From Bacillota bacterium (GTDB lineage: Bacteria > Bacillota > Clostridia > Lachnospirales > Lachnospiraceae): DNA of 50,371 nt. Positions 1 to 7,345 of this stretch are shown in pieces (position 1 is the stretch's first letter; the number at the start of each line of letters is the position of its first letter). The position numbers were made by a program, and so were the translations under genes. The notes beneath the pieces are model-generated. The model had not been told where the DNA came from. It did not search any database and worked only from the letters and a program-made list of their open reading frames with translations. The stretch spans positions 1 to 50,371 of the forward strand of contig JAEZVF010000014.1 in NCBI GenBank assembly GCA_023443225.1. Reading direction: 5' to 3'.

Positions 1-176
1 GTTTAAGGCGGGGCTTATTTAAGTGCCTCTAATCAATGTACTGCCACACTTATACAATTCAAAAACGGCAGATTGGCACTTTGGTAAGACTTACTTATTT
101 TTCAATTGCAATTTGCGGAAACTCAAGCAACAGTTTGATTTGAGTTTTGCCCCACAGCATCAGTCGAAATAGATTC
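1..176. other. Non-coding left edge of window
   Basis: No convincing ORF is present. An 8-bp inverted repeat (AAACTCAA at 119-126 and TTGAGTTT at 140-147) lies just downstream of the minus-strand gene that stops at 177. It could form a hairpin at the 3' end of that mRNA. No T-run follows on the minus strand, so I do not call it a proven terminator. Confidence 0.4.
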
Positions 177-1496
177 TTATTCAAAATTAAGAATAACTTT
201 TCCCATTCCAGTACTTACATTGATTGAATTTACAGCATCATTATTACAGCTAAGTCTTGTTAAACTATCTTTTCCATTGACTGAGACTTTTCCCATATCC
301 GTTTTCAACATATAGTTATAATTTTTTGCGGCTTTGGTGCAGTAAATCTCTACCGTTCCCATAGTAGTAGTACATTCGGTTTGTCCGGTCAATTTACCTT
401 TAAGTTTCGCATCTCCCATACCCAGAGTAATTTTGCAACCCTCACTTGTATAAGTATCCATGAAAACATTGCCTGTAGCAATATCAATTGAAATTTTATC
501 ACTTACATAATTGGTTAAAACCGCATCACCGATACCTATTGTTAGAGTAGTATCTCTGGAAGTAACCCCGTTCATTGTCAATGTTCCCCATTCCAAATCC
601 ACATCAATACTATCGGCTGAAACCTTTTCCATAGTAAAATTTCCATAAACAAGGCTTACATTTACATTCTCGATTGATTCTCCTTCCGGTATGGTTAGGG
701 TAAGAGTATTAGATACATTATCTAAAAAATCCGAATAACCTTCTGCCTCTACTTGCAAAACCCCGTTCTCAATTTTATAAGCCACCTGATATTCTTCTCC
801 GTAGTACTTTGCATTAATTGAATAAAATTTACCCTCCTGTATCTCAATATTCATATTAGTGTCTGCCTTAATTACCAGGCTTTTGTACGCTTGAATTTTC
901 TGCTGGTCAATTTTTTTCTCAACAGTGCCCCCGTTTGATTTCAATATCCAGACATAATCAGAACCATTTTCCAATTCATATTGATTACTGCTCAGGATTT
1001 TTCCACTGTTTGCATTAACTCTGAACTCAAATCGGTACTTTCCGTCTTCCGCCACACAATTCCAAATTACACTTTCAAGGGTATCATATCTGCTGACTTT
1101 AACATCTGCGAAAGAGCAATCAATTCCTGTCTTTTTTTCTATTTCCTTTATTCCAAGGCTTACCGCTTGTTCATAGGATATATTGCAATCAGACTCATCC
1201 ACACCATCCTGAACTGTTATATTATAATTGCCTTGTTTTTCTTTTGATTGGCTGTAGTCCGCTTGATCCTCAGCTACTGCTTTATCATCATTATTTTTCG
1301 TATGGGCTTCTGAAATACTTCCATCCAAGGTATGCTGTGAATTTGTATTTGAAGCGCTACTGTCTTCCAGTACAATCTGCTCCACCTTATTAAACTTGCT
1401 ATTCTCATCTGTCATTATAGATAAAATGGTCAATCCAGAACTAAAAGCGATTAAAGAAACTGCCAGAATTATTACAATCATAGTATTCTTCTTCAA
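177..1496 (-). CDS. Membrane-anchored PepSY + DUF4097 (adhesin-like beta repeat) protein
   Basis: This is an exported protein with one N-terminal hydrophobic segment (about residues 5-25 of the long form) and a low-complexity linker rich in S/N/D/E/Q. A PepSY-like domain follows (about 105-175, with the pattern SYEQAVSLGIKEIEKKTG...). The C-terminal half, about 200-442, consists of short beta-strand repeats of the DUF4097 type (VYGNFTMEKV, LEWGTLTMNGV, LGMGDAKLKG, TDMGKVSVNG). DUF4097 proteins are often encoded beside envelope-stress regulators; the molecular role is unknown. The longest frame opens with GTG at 1505, but the GTG overlaps the AGAGG ribosome binding site. TTG at 1496 lies 8 nt after AGAGG, so I start there. 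The gene lies downstream of a second DUF4097 protein and a two-component system on the same strand, which are probably its regulators. Confidence 0.75.
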   Translation of the reverse strand: MKKNTMIVIILAVSLIAFSSGLTILSIMTDENSKFNKVEQIVLEDSSASNTNSQHTLDGSISEAHTKNNDDKAVAEDQADYSQSKEKQGNYNITVQDGVDESDCNISYEQAVSLGIKEIEKKTGIDCSFADVKVSRYDTLESVIWNCVAEDGKYRFEFRVNANSGKILSSNQYELENGSDYVWILKSNGGTVEKKIDQQKIQAYKSLVIKADTNMNIEIQEGKFYSINAKYYGEEYQVAYKIENGVLQVEAEGYSDFLDNVSNTLTLTIPEGESIENVNVSLVYGNFTMEKVSADSIDVDLEWGTLTMNGVTSRDTTLTIGIGDAVLTNYVSDKISIDIATGNVFMDTYTSEGCKITLGMGDAKLKGKLTGQTECTTTMGTVEIYCTKAAKNYNYMLKTDMGKVSVNGKDSLTRLSCNNDAVNSINVSTGMGKVILNFE

Positions 1497-1586
1497 ATTA
1501 GACACCTCTTTTCTACTCTTAGAATCCTTTAATAGAGCATTTTACAAATAGGCTATAATACTGTTTGTCCCTTTCTTCACTGAATC

Positions 1587-2606
1587 CTATTTGATGGTTA
1601 TCTTACCCTGATCAACATTTAAACTCATTTCACATAATTTATTAATTAGTATTGTATCTGAAGCACTGACTTTCCAGTATTCGTCTGAGTCATCTTTTTT
1701 ATTTTCTGTGTAAGGCAGAGAGTTTGTATCAATATGAATATCTTCAAAAGAATTATACATAGTAACCTCTGAGCTCTCCTTGATATCCTTTGATAAAGAA
1801 CATTCAATTTTGCCCAGTTCTGCCTCAATCTCCGACTTTCCAACAAATGTTACTTCATTTAAATCCACATCCCCCACTGAATTATGGATATCAAAAATTC
1901 CCTTTACTGAGTTAAGGCTGATATCGCCCAACGAATTATCAATATTAAATTTATTTACGCTTTCCGGCAGTATGATATCCAATTCCACATACAAGTTATA
2001 ATAATTATAATATTTATTACGAAGCCAATTCCATATATCCTTTTTCGTATTCTTATTAACAATTGAAACTTGTAATGTATCCTTCTTTATCGAATAATTT
2101 ATGTCCACTGTTTGTAGAATCTCTTCCAGCACATCCTTCTTTTTCCCGGACGCGGTGTATTTAACGTTAACAGTTGCGGTATCGTTTTTACTGTAACTTA
2201 CGTTTATATTGCCCATATCTAAATCTGTCTGAAAGCTTTTTAAGGTAACATCTTTTATAGTTAAATGATCTGTTGATGTTTTCTCCTCACGATTCCACCA
2301 GCCGCCTTTGAATTCATTCAGATAATCAGTATGATCTACAACGTCATCTATAATATCCTCTGCTATATCTTCTACAAACCCTTCTGTGATACCGGAAACT
2401 GTATGGCATACCATACCTAATGCCATATCGTTAGCATCACTAACATAAATTGAGGCTTCAAATCCTTTATCAGAATAATCGGAATCTTCCTCCTTTTCAA
2501 AATCCGAATAATGACTATAAGCTCGACTGGAACATCCAGTCAGTGCGAAACATAGTAATAATACAACTCCCATAATGATTAATTTACTTTTCAGATCTGT
2601 CTTCAT
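1587..2606 (-). CDS. DUF4097-type lipoprotein
   Basis: This is a predicted lipoprotein. A hydrophobic signal peptide ends in the lipobox LTGC (Cys about residue 25), so the mature protein should be anchored on the outer face of the membrane. The C-terminal part, about 115-339, carries the short repeating beta-strands typical of DUF4097 (DLDMGNINVSYS, DNSLGDISLNSV, HNSVGDVDLNEV). The first 110 residues are acidic and carry no domain I recognise. The ATG is preceded by GGAG at 8 nt. It lies 176 nt downstream of the sensor kinase gene and 90 nt upstream of the second DUF4097 gene. Two such proteins behind one kinase/regulator pair suggests that the pair controls them or that they act in signalling. 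This is inference. Confidence 0.75.
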   Translation of the reverse strand: MKTDLKSKLIIMGVVLLLCFALTGCSSRAYSHYSDFEKEEDSDYSDKGFEASIYVSDANDMALGMVCHTVSGITEGFVEDIAEDIIDDVVDHTDYLNEFKGGWWNREEKTSTDHLTIKDVTLKSFQTDLDMGNINVSYSKNDTATVNVKYTASGKKKDVLEEILQTVDINYSIKKDTLQVSIVNKNTKKDIWNWLRNKYYNYYNLYVELDIILPESVNKFNIDNSLGDISLNSVKGIFDIHNSVGDVDLNEVTFVGKSEIEAELGKIECSLSKDIKESSEVTMYNSFEDIHIDTNSLPYTENKKDDSDEYWKVSASDTILINKLCEMSLNVDQGKITIK

Positions 2607-2782
2607 AAATTACTCTCCTTTTTTATATTAATATTTTATTGGTTGAAATTACATCCAAACCAAATTCTATCATAATAAATCTAATCGCTTAAATTAAGGA
2701 GATGATAACCAACTTGTTATGAAGTTGTAAAATCTTATATTCACTTCATTGTTTCTTGTAATACTTATATGTCATAAATTAT

Positions 2783-4186
2783 CTACTTTTTCTTGTCTTT
2801 CCAAATGACCTCAACTGTAGTTCCCTTACCAATCTCTGAATAATATCTGATTTCCGCTCCATGGCACATAGCTATCTGGTCGCACAAGGTCACTCCCAAT
2901 CCTACTCCTCCGACCATTCGGCTTCTTGCTTTATCCACCCTGTAAAATGGTTCAACTATCTTCTGCAATTCTTCCTGTGCCATACCTACACCGTCATCTG
3001 TAACTTTAGTAATAAGCTTTGTCCGATTCTCAAAGCTTACCGTTACATGACCGCCCTCATGGCAAGCCCTGATGGCATTTTCTATCAGATTTGAAAAAAG
3101 TAACTTCACCATCTCTTTATTACCGGTCATAAACCTTGCATTTCCAGTGAAACTTAGTTTAACTGATTTTATCACAAGCATCTGGCTAAATATTTTCAAC
3201 AAATAATCTTCAAGCTCCATAATATTAATTTGGCTAAATTCAATATTATTTTCCCGAAAATCAGCAATATCGAGCAGTGTATTGCTAAGCCTGGATAACC
3301 TTCTGCTATCTGCCACAATATAATCAAGGATTTCCTGCTTCTCTTCCTCCGTAATATCAGCCATTTTTATATATTCCGCATACCCTGAGATGGAGGTTAG
3401 AGGAGTTCTTAGTTCATGCGCCATATTATCTACGAGTTTCTGCCTATTTTCCACTTCCTGGCTGATCTTCTCGATTTTTTCTTCAATTTTTGCACTCATA
3501 AGGTTAAACTTGGTTGCCAATTCAGAAAATTCATTTTTTCCACGAATCTTAATTTTTTCGGAGTAATCGCCCTTAGTGATGGTATCGGTAGCTTTCGAAA
3601 GCAAACTAAGCGGAGTAAACAATTTCTTAAGAATCACAGCAAGATTAATAGCAAAAACCAATAAAAAAAGAATGTCAAGTTTAATAATAACTGAAAGTAT
3701 ATTTTCTCTGGCATTCTTTAGACTTTTTAACGAACTGGTATAAACCAGTGCAAATCTGCTAAAATACCCTTGTAGCTTCCCTGCCACAAAGAGATAAGGC
3801 TCACCATCAACGTTTCTGGATAAAATATTTTGTTTATTGTTTTCAAGCATAAGCTCTTTTCGTTCTTCAGGCATCTCCCATATGGTGCCATACAAGCGGA
3901 TATCTCCTTCATACAACTCAAGGTAAATCCCCTGTTTCCCATAATATTCCTGATATTGATTGAAAATTGTTTCAATCTTATCGTAAGTTAAGTCACTAAG
4001 CTCATCCAGCTCATAAAAATCATTGTAAAACGATAACATTAGGAAATAAGCTTCTCTTGCTGCTTGCTGCTTGGTGTACTCATATTCTTCCATATAGGAG
4101 TAGTGCATTACTGAAAATATACCTATGTTGAATATAGATGCAAATAACACCAGCATTATTAAATAAATCTTCTGACTAAATCTCAT
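2783..4186 (-). CDS. Sensor histidine kinase with HAMP domain
   Basis: This is the membrane-bound sensor kinase of a two-component pair. TM1 is about residues 9-30, followed by an extracellular sensor region of about 130 residues, TM2 about 166-189, and HAMP about 190-242. The HisKA H-box is DNMAHELRTPLTSISGY, with His259 (long-form numbering) the predicted phosphorylation site. A HATPase_c domain follows with an N-box (LIENAIRACHEGG) and G-boxes (DDGVGMAQEEL, VGGVGLGVTLC). Length and order are normal for the family. An ATG at 4192 has only 3 nt after AAAGG; the ATG at 4186 has 9 nt and is preferred. The gene starts about 30 nt after the response regulator stop, so the two are co-transcribed. 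The ligand is unknown; the downstream exported proteins suggest cell-envelope sensing. Confidence 0.93.
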   Translation of the reverse strand: MRFSQKIYLIMLVLFASIFNIGIFSVMHYSYMEEYEYTKQQAAREAYFLMLSFYNDFYELDELSDLTYDKIETIFNQYQEYYGKQGIYLELYEGDIRLYGTIWEMPEERKELMLENNKQNILSRNVDGEPYLFVAGKLQGYFSRFALVYTSSLKSLKNARENILSVIIKLDILFLLVFAINLAVILKKLFTPLSLLSKATDTITKGDYSEKIKIRGKNEFSELATKFNLMSAKIEEKIEKISQEVENRQKLVDNMAHELRTPLTSISGYAEYIKMADITEEEKQEILDYIVADSRRLSRLSNTLLDIADFRENNIEFSQINIMELEDYLLKIFSQMLVIKSVKLSFTGNARFMTGNKEMVKLLFSNLIENAIRACHEGGHVTVSFENRTKLITKVTDDGVGMAQEELQKIVEPFYRVDKARSRMVGGVGLGVTLCDQIAMCHGAEIRYYSEIGKGTTVEVIWKDKKK

Positions 4187-4215
4187 TAACATTTACCTTT
4201 CATCTTCAATTTACC

Positions 4216-4863
4216 TTACATCTGCAGCCGGTATCCCATCTTATATACTGTTTTAATCCGTTCCTCAAAGCCCAATTTCTTCCTGAGCTTTTGAATATGT
4301 ACATCTACTGTTCTTGTATCACCTTCAAAGTCGTATCCCCAAGCAAGCTCAAGCAGTTTCTCTCTGCTAAGAGCAAGATTTCTATTAATGATTAGGACTT
4401 CTAAAAGCTGATATTCCTGTGGCTTTAATTCAATCTCCTTTTTTTGGTTTGTCACCAATTTACTGTCCAGATCTACTACAACATCGTCTATCACCACCTT
4501 GTTTCCGTTTTTTTGATTCCTTCGGATTACTATGTTAATTCTGGCGATTAGCTCCAGAACATCAAATGGCTTTATGATATAGTCCTCTGCACCTGAGGTC
4601 AGTCCAAATAACTTATCGTTTATACTGTCCTTCGCTGTAATAAATATGACCGGAGTATTCTTTACCTTTTGAATTATCTCAAACCCGGACAGGTGCGGAA
4701 GCATTACGTCAAGTAAAATCAGTTCGTAATTTGTGTTTTCTAGCTTCTCTATTGCTTCCCTGCCATCATAAGCCTGCTCGCAAGTATGCCCTACCATCTT
4801 CAGATTTCTTTTTATCATATCATTAATCGCTTCTTCATCATCTACAATTAATATATTTGCCAT
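4216..4863 (-). CDS. OmpR/PhoB-family response regulator
   Basis: This is the cytoplasmic DNA-binding partner of the adjacent kinase. The receiver domain (about 1-115) has the acidic pocket D8-D9, the phospho-acceptor Asp52 (LILLDVMLP), T76 and the conserved Lys98 (IIKPF). The C-terminal winged-helix Trans_reg_C domain (about 125-215) ends with the recognition-helix region TVDVHIQKLRKKLG. The length of 215 aa is slightly short for the family (usually about 225-235 aa) but nothing is missing. ATG 4863 is preceded by AGAGGGG at about 7 nt. It is the first gene of the kinase operon, and a promoter with a perfect TATAAT lies upstream. Confidence 0.95.
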   Translation of the reverse strand: MANILIVDDEEAINDMIKRNLKMVGHTCEQAYDGREAIEKLENTNYELILLDVMLPHLSGFEIIQKVKNTPVIFITAKDSINDKLFGLTSGAEDYIIKPFDVLELIARINIVIRRNQKNGNKVVIDDVVVDLDSKLVTNQKKEIELKPQEYQLLEVLIINRNLALSREKLLELAWGYDFEGDTRTVDVHIQKLRKKLGFEERIKTVYKMGYRLQM

Positions 4864-4906
4864 GTATATCCCCTCTTAATGTTCCATTATTTTCATATTA
4901 GTAGGA

Positions 4907-4935
4907 ATTATATCAAATAATATCTTTAGCTACAA
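4907..4935 (-). promoter_or_regulatory. Putative sigma-A promoter of the two-component operon
   Basis: On the minus strand, TTGTAG (4930-4935) is followed after 17 nt by a perfect TATAAT (4907-4912), about 45 nt upstream of the response regulator start. The -35 matches only in the TTG; the spacing and -10 are ideal. Confidence 0.55.
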
Positions 4936-5029
4936 ATTAATTTTAATAATAAACTGGTGAAAACAGAGAGCAAAACAGTTCTCTCTCTTATGCTGTGGAT
5001 AAAAGTACGGAAAATCAAAGTATAATATC

Positions 5030-5057
5030 TTGAAAACCCGTTGAATTGTGCTAAAAT
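5030..5057 (+). promoter_or_regulatory. Putative sigma-A promoter of the DUF4250 gene
   Basis: TTGAAA (5030-5035), a 16-nt spacer, then TAAAAT (5052-5057), 31 nt upstream of the ATG at 5089. The longer reading frame opens at TTG 5041, inside this promoter, which supports the downstream start. Confidence 0.55.
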
Positions 5058-5088
5058 AAATAGAGTTATTATAGAGGAGAACAAACCA

Positions 5089-5265
5089 ATGACAATTCCA
5101 AAAGATCCAGTAATTTTATTAAGCTTTATCAATATGCATCTACGTGATCATTATTCAAGTTTAACGGATTTATGCAAAAGTATGAATATTAAGGAGGAAG
5201 AATTGATTGAAACACTAAGGAAAATTCAATATGAATATAATGCTTCCCATAATCAGTTTATCTAG
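5089..5265 (+). CDS. DUF4250 family small protein
   Basis: A 58-aa cytoplasmic protein beginning MTIPKDPVILLSFINM and ending in YEYNASHNQF. This pattern (N-terminal PKDP-LLS-N, helix-turn-helix-like centre, C-terminal YxYN..NQF) is what I recall for DUF4250, a small family common in clostridia and of unknown function. The start was placed at 5089 because GAGGAG (5074-5079) sits 9 nt upstream; the in-frame TTG at 5041 lies inside the promoter. The middle segment (SLTDLCKSMNIKEEELIETLRKI) could be a small DNA-binding helical motif, but that is a guess. The last codons overlap the tail of the convergent VanZ-like gene by 8 nt. Confidence 0.75.
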   Translation: MTIPKDPVILLSFINMHLRDHYSSLTDLCKSMNIKEEELIETLRKIQYEYNASHNQFI

Positions 5266-5734
5266 TAGCTCTCTTTTGAAAGCACCGTAACACAAGTAGA
5301 AAGAATGCCGCTCCAATCATTGCCCCTACAGTATCAATTAGGACGTCTGAAATTCGACCACATCTTCCAGCTACAAATAGTTGATGGAATTCGTCCGTAA
5401 TTGCGTAAATTCCACTAATGATAACGGAGAAAAAAAACAGCCTTTTACAGCTTACTCTACACGCAAGAAGGTGAATGCCAATACACAATGACAACACCAC
5501 ATATTCTATTGCATGCGCCATTTTTCTTATAATATAATTGGCGTGTAATAGTATATTTTCTTTATAGTTGTCACTTAATTCCTCACCATGTACAGATTCA
5601 TAAAGATTTAGAAACACATTTGCAATCTGCAAACTGCTTCCATCCGATTCTGCGGCACTATTTGCCGAAAAATTAAAAATAACTACCATTATAAAAACTG
5701 CTGGAATCCATGTAATAAATTTAAGTTTCATCAT
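5258..5734 (-). CDS. VanZ-like integral membrane protein
   Basis: A 158-aa protein with four predicted membrane segments (about 7-24, 76-92, 98-116, 133-150). It carries the VanZ signature region ITDEFHQLFVAGRCGRISDV followed by a glycine-rich last helix. The HK(M)AH segment before TM2 is also typical. VanZ-like proteins are named after a teicoplanin-resistance accessory protein, but most are of unknown function and not resistance genes. The start is one of two adjacent ATGs (5734 or 5731). A promoter lies upstream. It ends tail-to-tail with the DUF4250 gene with 8 nt overlap, leaving no room for a separate terminator between them. Confidence 0.85.
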   Translation of the reverse strand: MMKLKFITWIPAVFIMVVIFNFSANSAAESDGSSLQIANVFLNLYESVHGEELSDNYKENILLHANYIIRKMAHAIEYVVLSLCIGIHLLACRVSCKRLFFFSVIISGIYAITDEFHQLFVAGRCGRISDVLIDTVGAMIGAAFFLLVLRCFQKRATR

Positions 5735-5779
5735 CTTTTTTTACCTAAGTTGTACTACTCCTATTGTTATCTTTTGTTT

Positions 5780-5808
5780 ATTGTATGCCTATTTCATAAA
5801 AATGTAAA
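5780..5808 (-). promoter_or_regulatory. Putative sigma-A promoter of the VanZ-like gene
   Basis: On the minus strand, TTTACA (5803-5808), 17-nt spacer, TACAAT (5780-5785). Each hexamer has five of six consensus bases, and the spacing is ideal. Confidence 0.6.
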
Positions 5809-5832
5809 GATGGTTCCATATCCATTCCACGG

Positions 5833-5860
5833 TTGCCTTTTCTTTTTTATTTGTTATAAT
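5833..5860 (+). promoter_or_regulatory. Putative sigma-A promoter of the YigZ-family gene
   Basis: TTGCCT (5833-5838), 16-nt spacer, perfect TATAAT (5855-5860), about 48 nt before the ATG at 5909. Confidence 0.6.
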
Positions 5861-5908
5861 TAATTTTTAGAATTAACAGTTCTACCATAAATTTATGAGG
5901 AGGTAACT

Positions 5909-6565
5909 ATGTCAGAGTCATTTTTAACTATATACAAAGGCGGCACCGGTGAGGTGGTTGAAAAGAAGTCAAGATTTATAGCTACCGTCCTGCCTGTTGA
6001 AACAGAAGAAGAAGCTATTGCTTATATTGAGCAAATAAAGAAAAAGTATTGGGATGCCTCGCATAATTGTTCTGCTTATGTAATCGGAAGTAACAACGAA
6101 ATTATGCGATGCAGTGACGATGGTGAGCCTTCTAAAACTGCAGGCAAACCAATTCTTGATGTATTACTTGGTGAGGGGCTTCATAATGTTCTTGTAATTG
6201 TAACTAGGTATTTCGGAGGTACTCTTTTAGGAACCGGAGGGCTCGTTCGCGCTTATCAAGGGGCAACAAAAGAGGGTTTACAGAATAGCATCGTGATTAA
6301 TAAAATTTCTGGTAAGAAACTTAGAATAGTTACAGATTATATAGGGATTGGCAAACTTCAATATATATCATCACAAATGGATATTTTGTTATTAGAAACG
6401 GATTATTCAGACATTGTTGTTATTCTTGCCTTAGTACCTATGGATAAGTTAGAAATGTTTGAAAAGAAAGTCATAGAAGTCACAAATGGGAAAATTAAAA
6501 TGGAATCACTTGAAACAGTATATTTTGCAAATGTTTTAGGAGAAGTTAAGATTTTTGATACTTGA
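5909..6565 (+). CDS. yigZ: YigZ / IMPACT family protein
   Basis: A 218-aa cytoplasmic protein of the YigZ (UPF0029/IMPACT) family. The N-terminal domain has the hallmark stretches KKSRFIATV, DASHNCSAY, SDDGEPSKTAGKPIL and VTRYFGGTLLGTGGLVRAYQ (about residues 18-125). The C-terminal half (about 135-210) fits the DUF1949 ferredoxin-like domain. Eukaryotic IMPACT proteins act on translational control through GCN2 regulation; the bacterial role is not settled. The length is normal. GAGGAGG lies 5 nt before the ATG. It has its own promoter and is followed by a hairpin. Confidence 0.93.
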   Translation: MSESFLTIYKGGTGEVVEKKSRFIATVLPVETEEEAIAYIEQIKKKYWDASHNCSAYVIGSNNEIMRCSDDGEPSKTAGKPILDVLLGEGLHNVLVIVTRYFGGTLLGTGGLVRAYQGATKEGLQNSIVINKISGKKLRIVTDYIGIGKLQYISSQMDILLLETDYSDIVVILALVPMDKLEMFEKKVIEVTNGKIKMESLETVYFANVLGEVKIFDT

Positions 6566-6592
6566 TTCCTTTCAAACTATCTAGTTTCATTT

Positions 6593-6635
6593 CAGTGAAG
6601 AATCTCTTAATATGAGATTATGAAATTCTTCACTG
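6593..6635. terminator. Hairpin between convergent genes
   Basis: CAGTGAAGAA (6593-6602) pairs perfectly with TTCTTCACTG (6626-6635). An inner helix, AATCTC/GAGATT, forms when the outer stem is read one pair shorter on each side. The hairpin lies 28 nt after the yigZ stop and before the convergent downstream gene. There is no T-run on either side, so its terminator role is not certain. Confidence 0.45.
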
Positions 6636-6692
6636 AGTAAAACCGTAGTTTTTCAAATAATCTACTATAATGATGAGTGCTGCCTTTAATTT

Positions 6693-6983
6693 TTATACGT
6701 ATTCATTGACCAAGTCATCCACAATCTCAAACATGGAGACCAGTGTAACTTCATTATTCCATAATGTATGTACAATTTCTTTCACAAAATCCCTGGAATA
6801 GGAAATAGGTTCGGTATATTCCATTTCCAGATAATCCTCCATATGTTTTACAATTTTAATACCATATAAAAAAGCAGGCTGTCCATATTTTTTATTTTCC
6901 TCCACCAAATAGTAATCCAGCTTGACCTCTTTATTGTCCTCCAATACTAATGTTTTTGTTCCCTCTAAAAATAGTTTTTTCAT
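6693..6983 (-). CDS. DUF6514-like small protein
   Basis: A 96-aa soluble protein. Features: a YYLVEE strand, a YGIKIVK strand, an acidic middle, a helix before NNEVTLVSMFEIVDDLV, and an acidic end. This order resembles DUF6514, a clostridial family of unknown function that I know only by pattern; the match is tentative. The longest frame opens at GTG 7001, but ATG 6983 has GAGG at 6 nt and is preferred. It stands alone with its own probable promoter (TATAAT on the minus strand at 7060-7065). Confidence 0.6.
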   Translation of the reverse strand: MKKLFLEGTKTLVLEDNKEVKLDYYLVEENKKYGQPAFLYGIKIVKHMEDYLEMEYTEPISYSRDFVKEIVHTLWNNEVTLVSMFEIVDDLVNEYV

Positions 6984-7001
6984 GACCTTCCTCACTAACA
7001 C

Positions 7002-7345
7002 TCTCCAAATTTTAAACTTAGTACTTCATCAAAAGTAGATTTCTACAATATATATTTGTATTATACCTTCCAACATGTGTTTAGAAAAGCGGAATTACTC
7101 GCAGAAAAAGTCATGCATTGACAAGTTTCGTGCTAACATCATGATATCTAAAATTTGTGTGGTAATATTTTATAATTATATTCGTTTCTGTGAATATTAC
7201 GACAAGTACTTACATATTAACCCAAGCTACAGTTTGTTGCGCAAAAAATGTTGCGTTTGCATTATTCCTTATTACTCCAATGCTAAAGTTTTTCTTTCTT
7301 TTAGATAGGTAATTTGATATAATAGCAGGATAAAGGAGGTTAATT
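7002..7345. other. Intergenic region between divergent genes
   Basis: About 340 nt, very AT-rich. It holds a minus-strand TATAAT (7060-7065) for the DUF6514-like gene and the plus-strand promoter and ribosome binding site of the penicillin-binding protein gene. A 77-codon frame at 7075-7308 lacks a ribosome binding site and any family resemblance, so I do not call it. Nothing else is recognised. Confidence 0.5.
7295..7340 (+). promoter_or_regulatory. Promoter and RBS of the class A PBP gene
   Basis: A perfect TATAAT at 7318-7323. The -35 position 17 nt upstream (7295-7300) reads TTTCTT and is poor. A strong ribosome binding site, AAAGGAGGT, covers 7332-7340, 5 nt before the ATG at 7346. Confidence 0.5.

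Noticed and set aside
981..1247. Plus-strand ORF of 88 codons opposite the PepSY/DUF4097 gene
   Set aside because: It is in antisense to a well-supported gene and lacks any ribosome binding site or family pattern; the same holds for the other antisense frames in the window.
5258..5734. VanZ-like gene as an antibiotic-resistance gene
   Set aside because: No van operon genes are nearby, and VanZ-like proteins are widespread without resistance; it is annotated by fold only.
7075..7308. 77-codon ORF upstream of the PBP gene
   Set aside because: No ribosome binding site, unusual composition (YSQKKSC..., many Cys and Tyr), and it overlaps the PBP promoter region.
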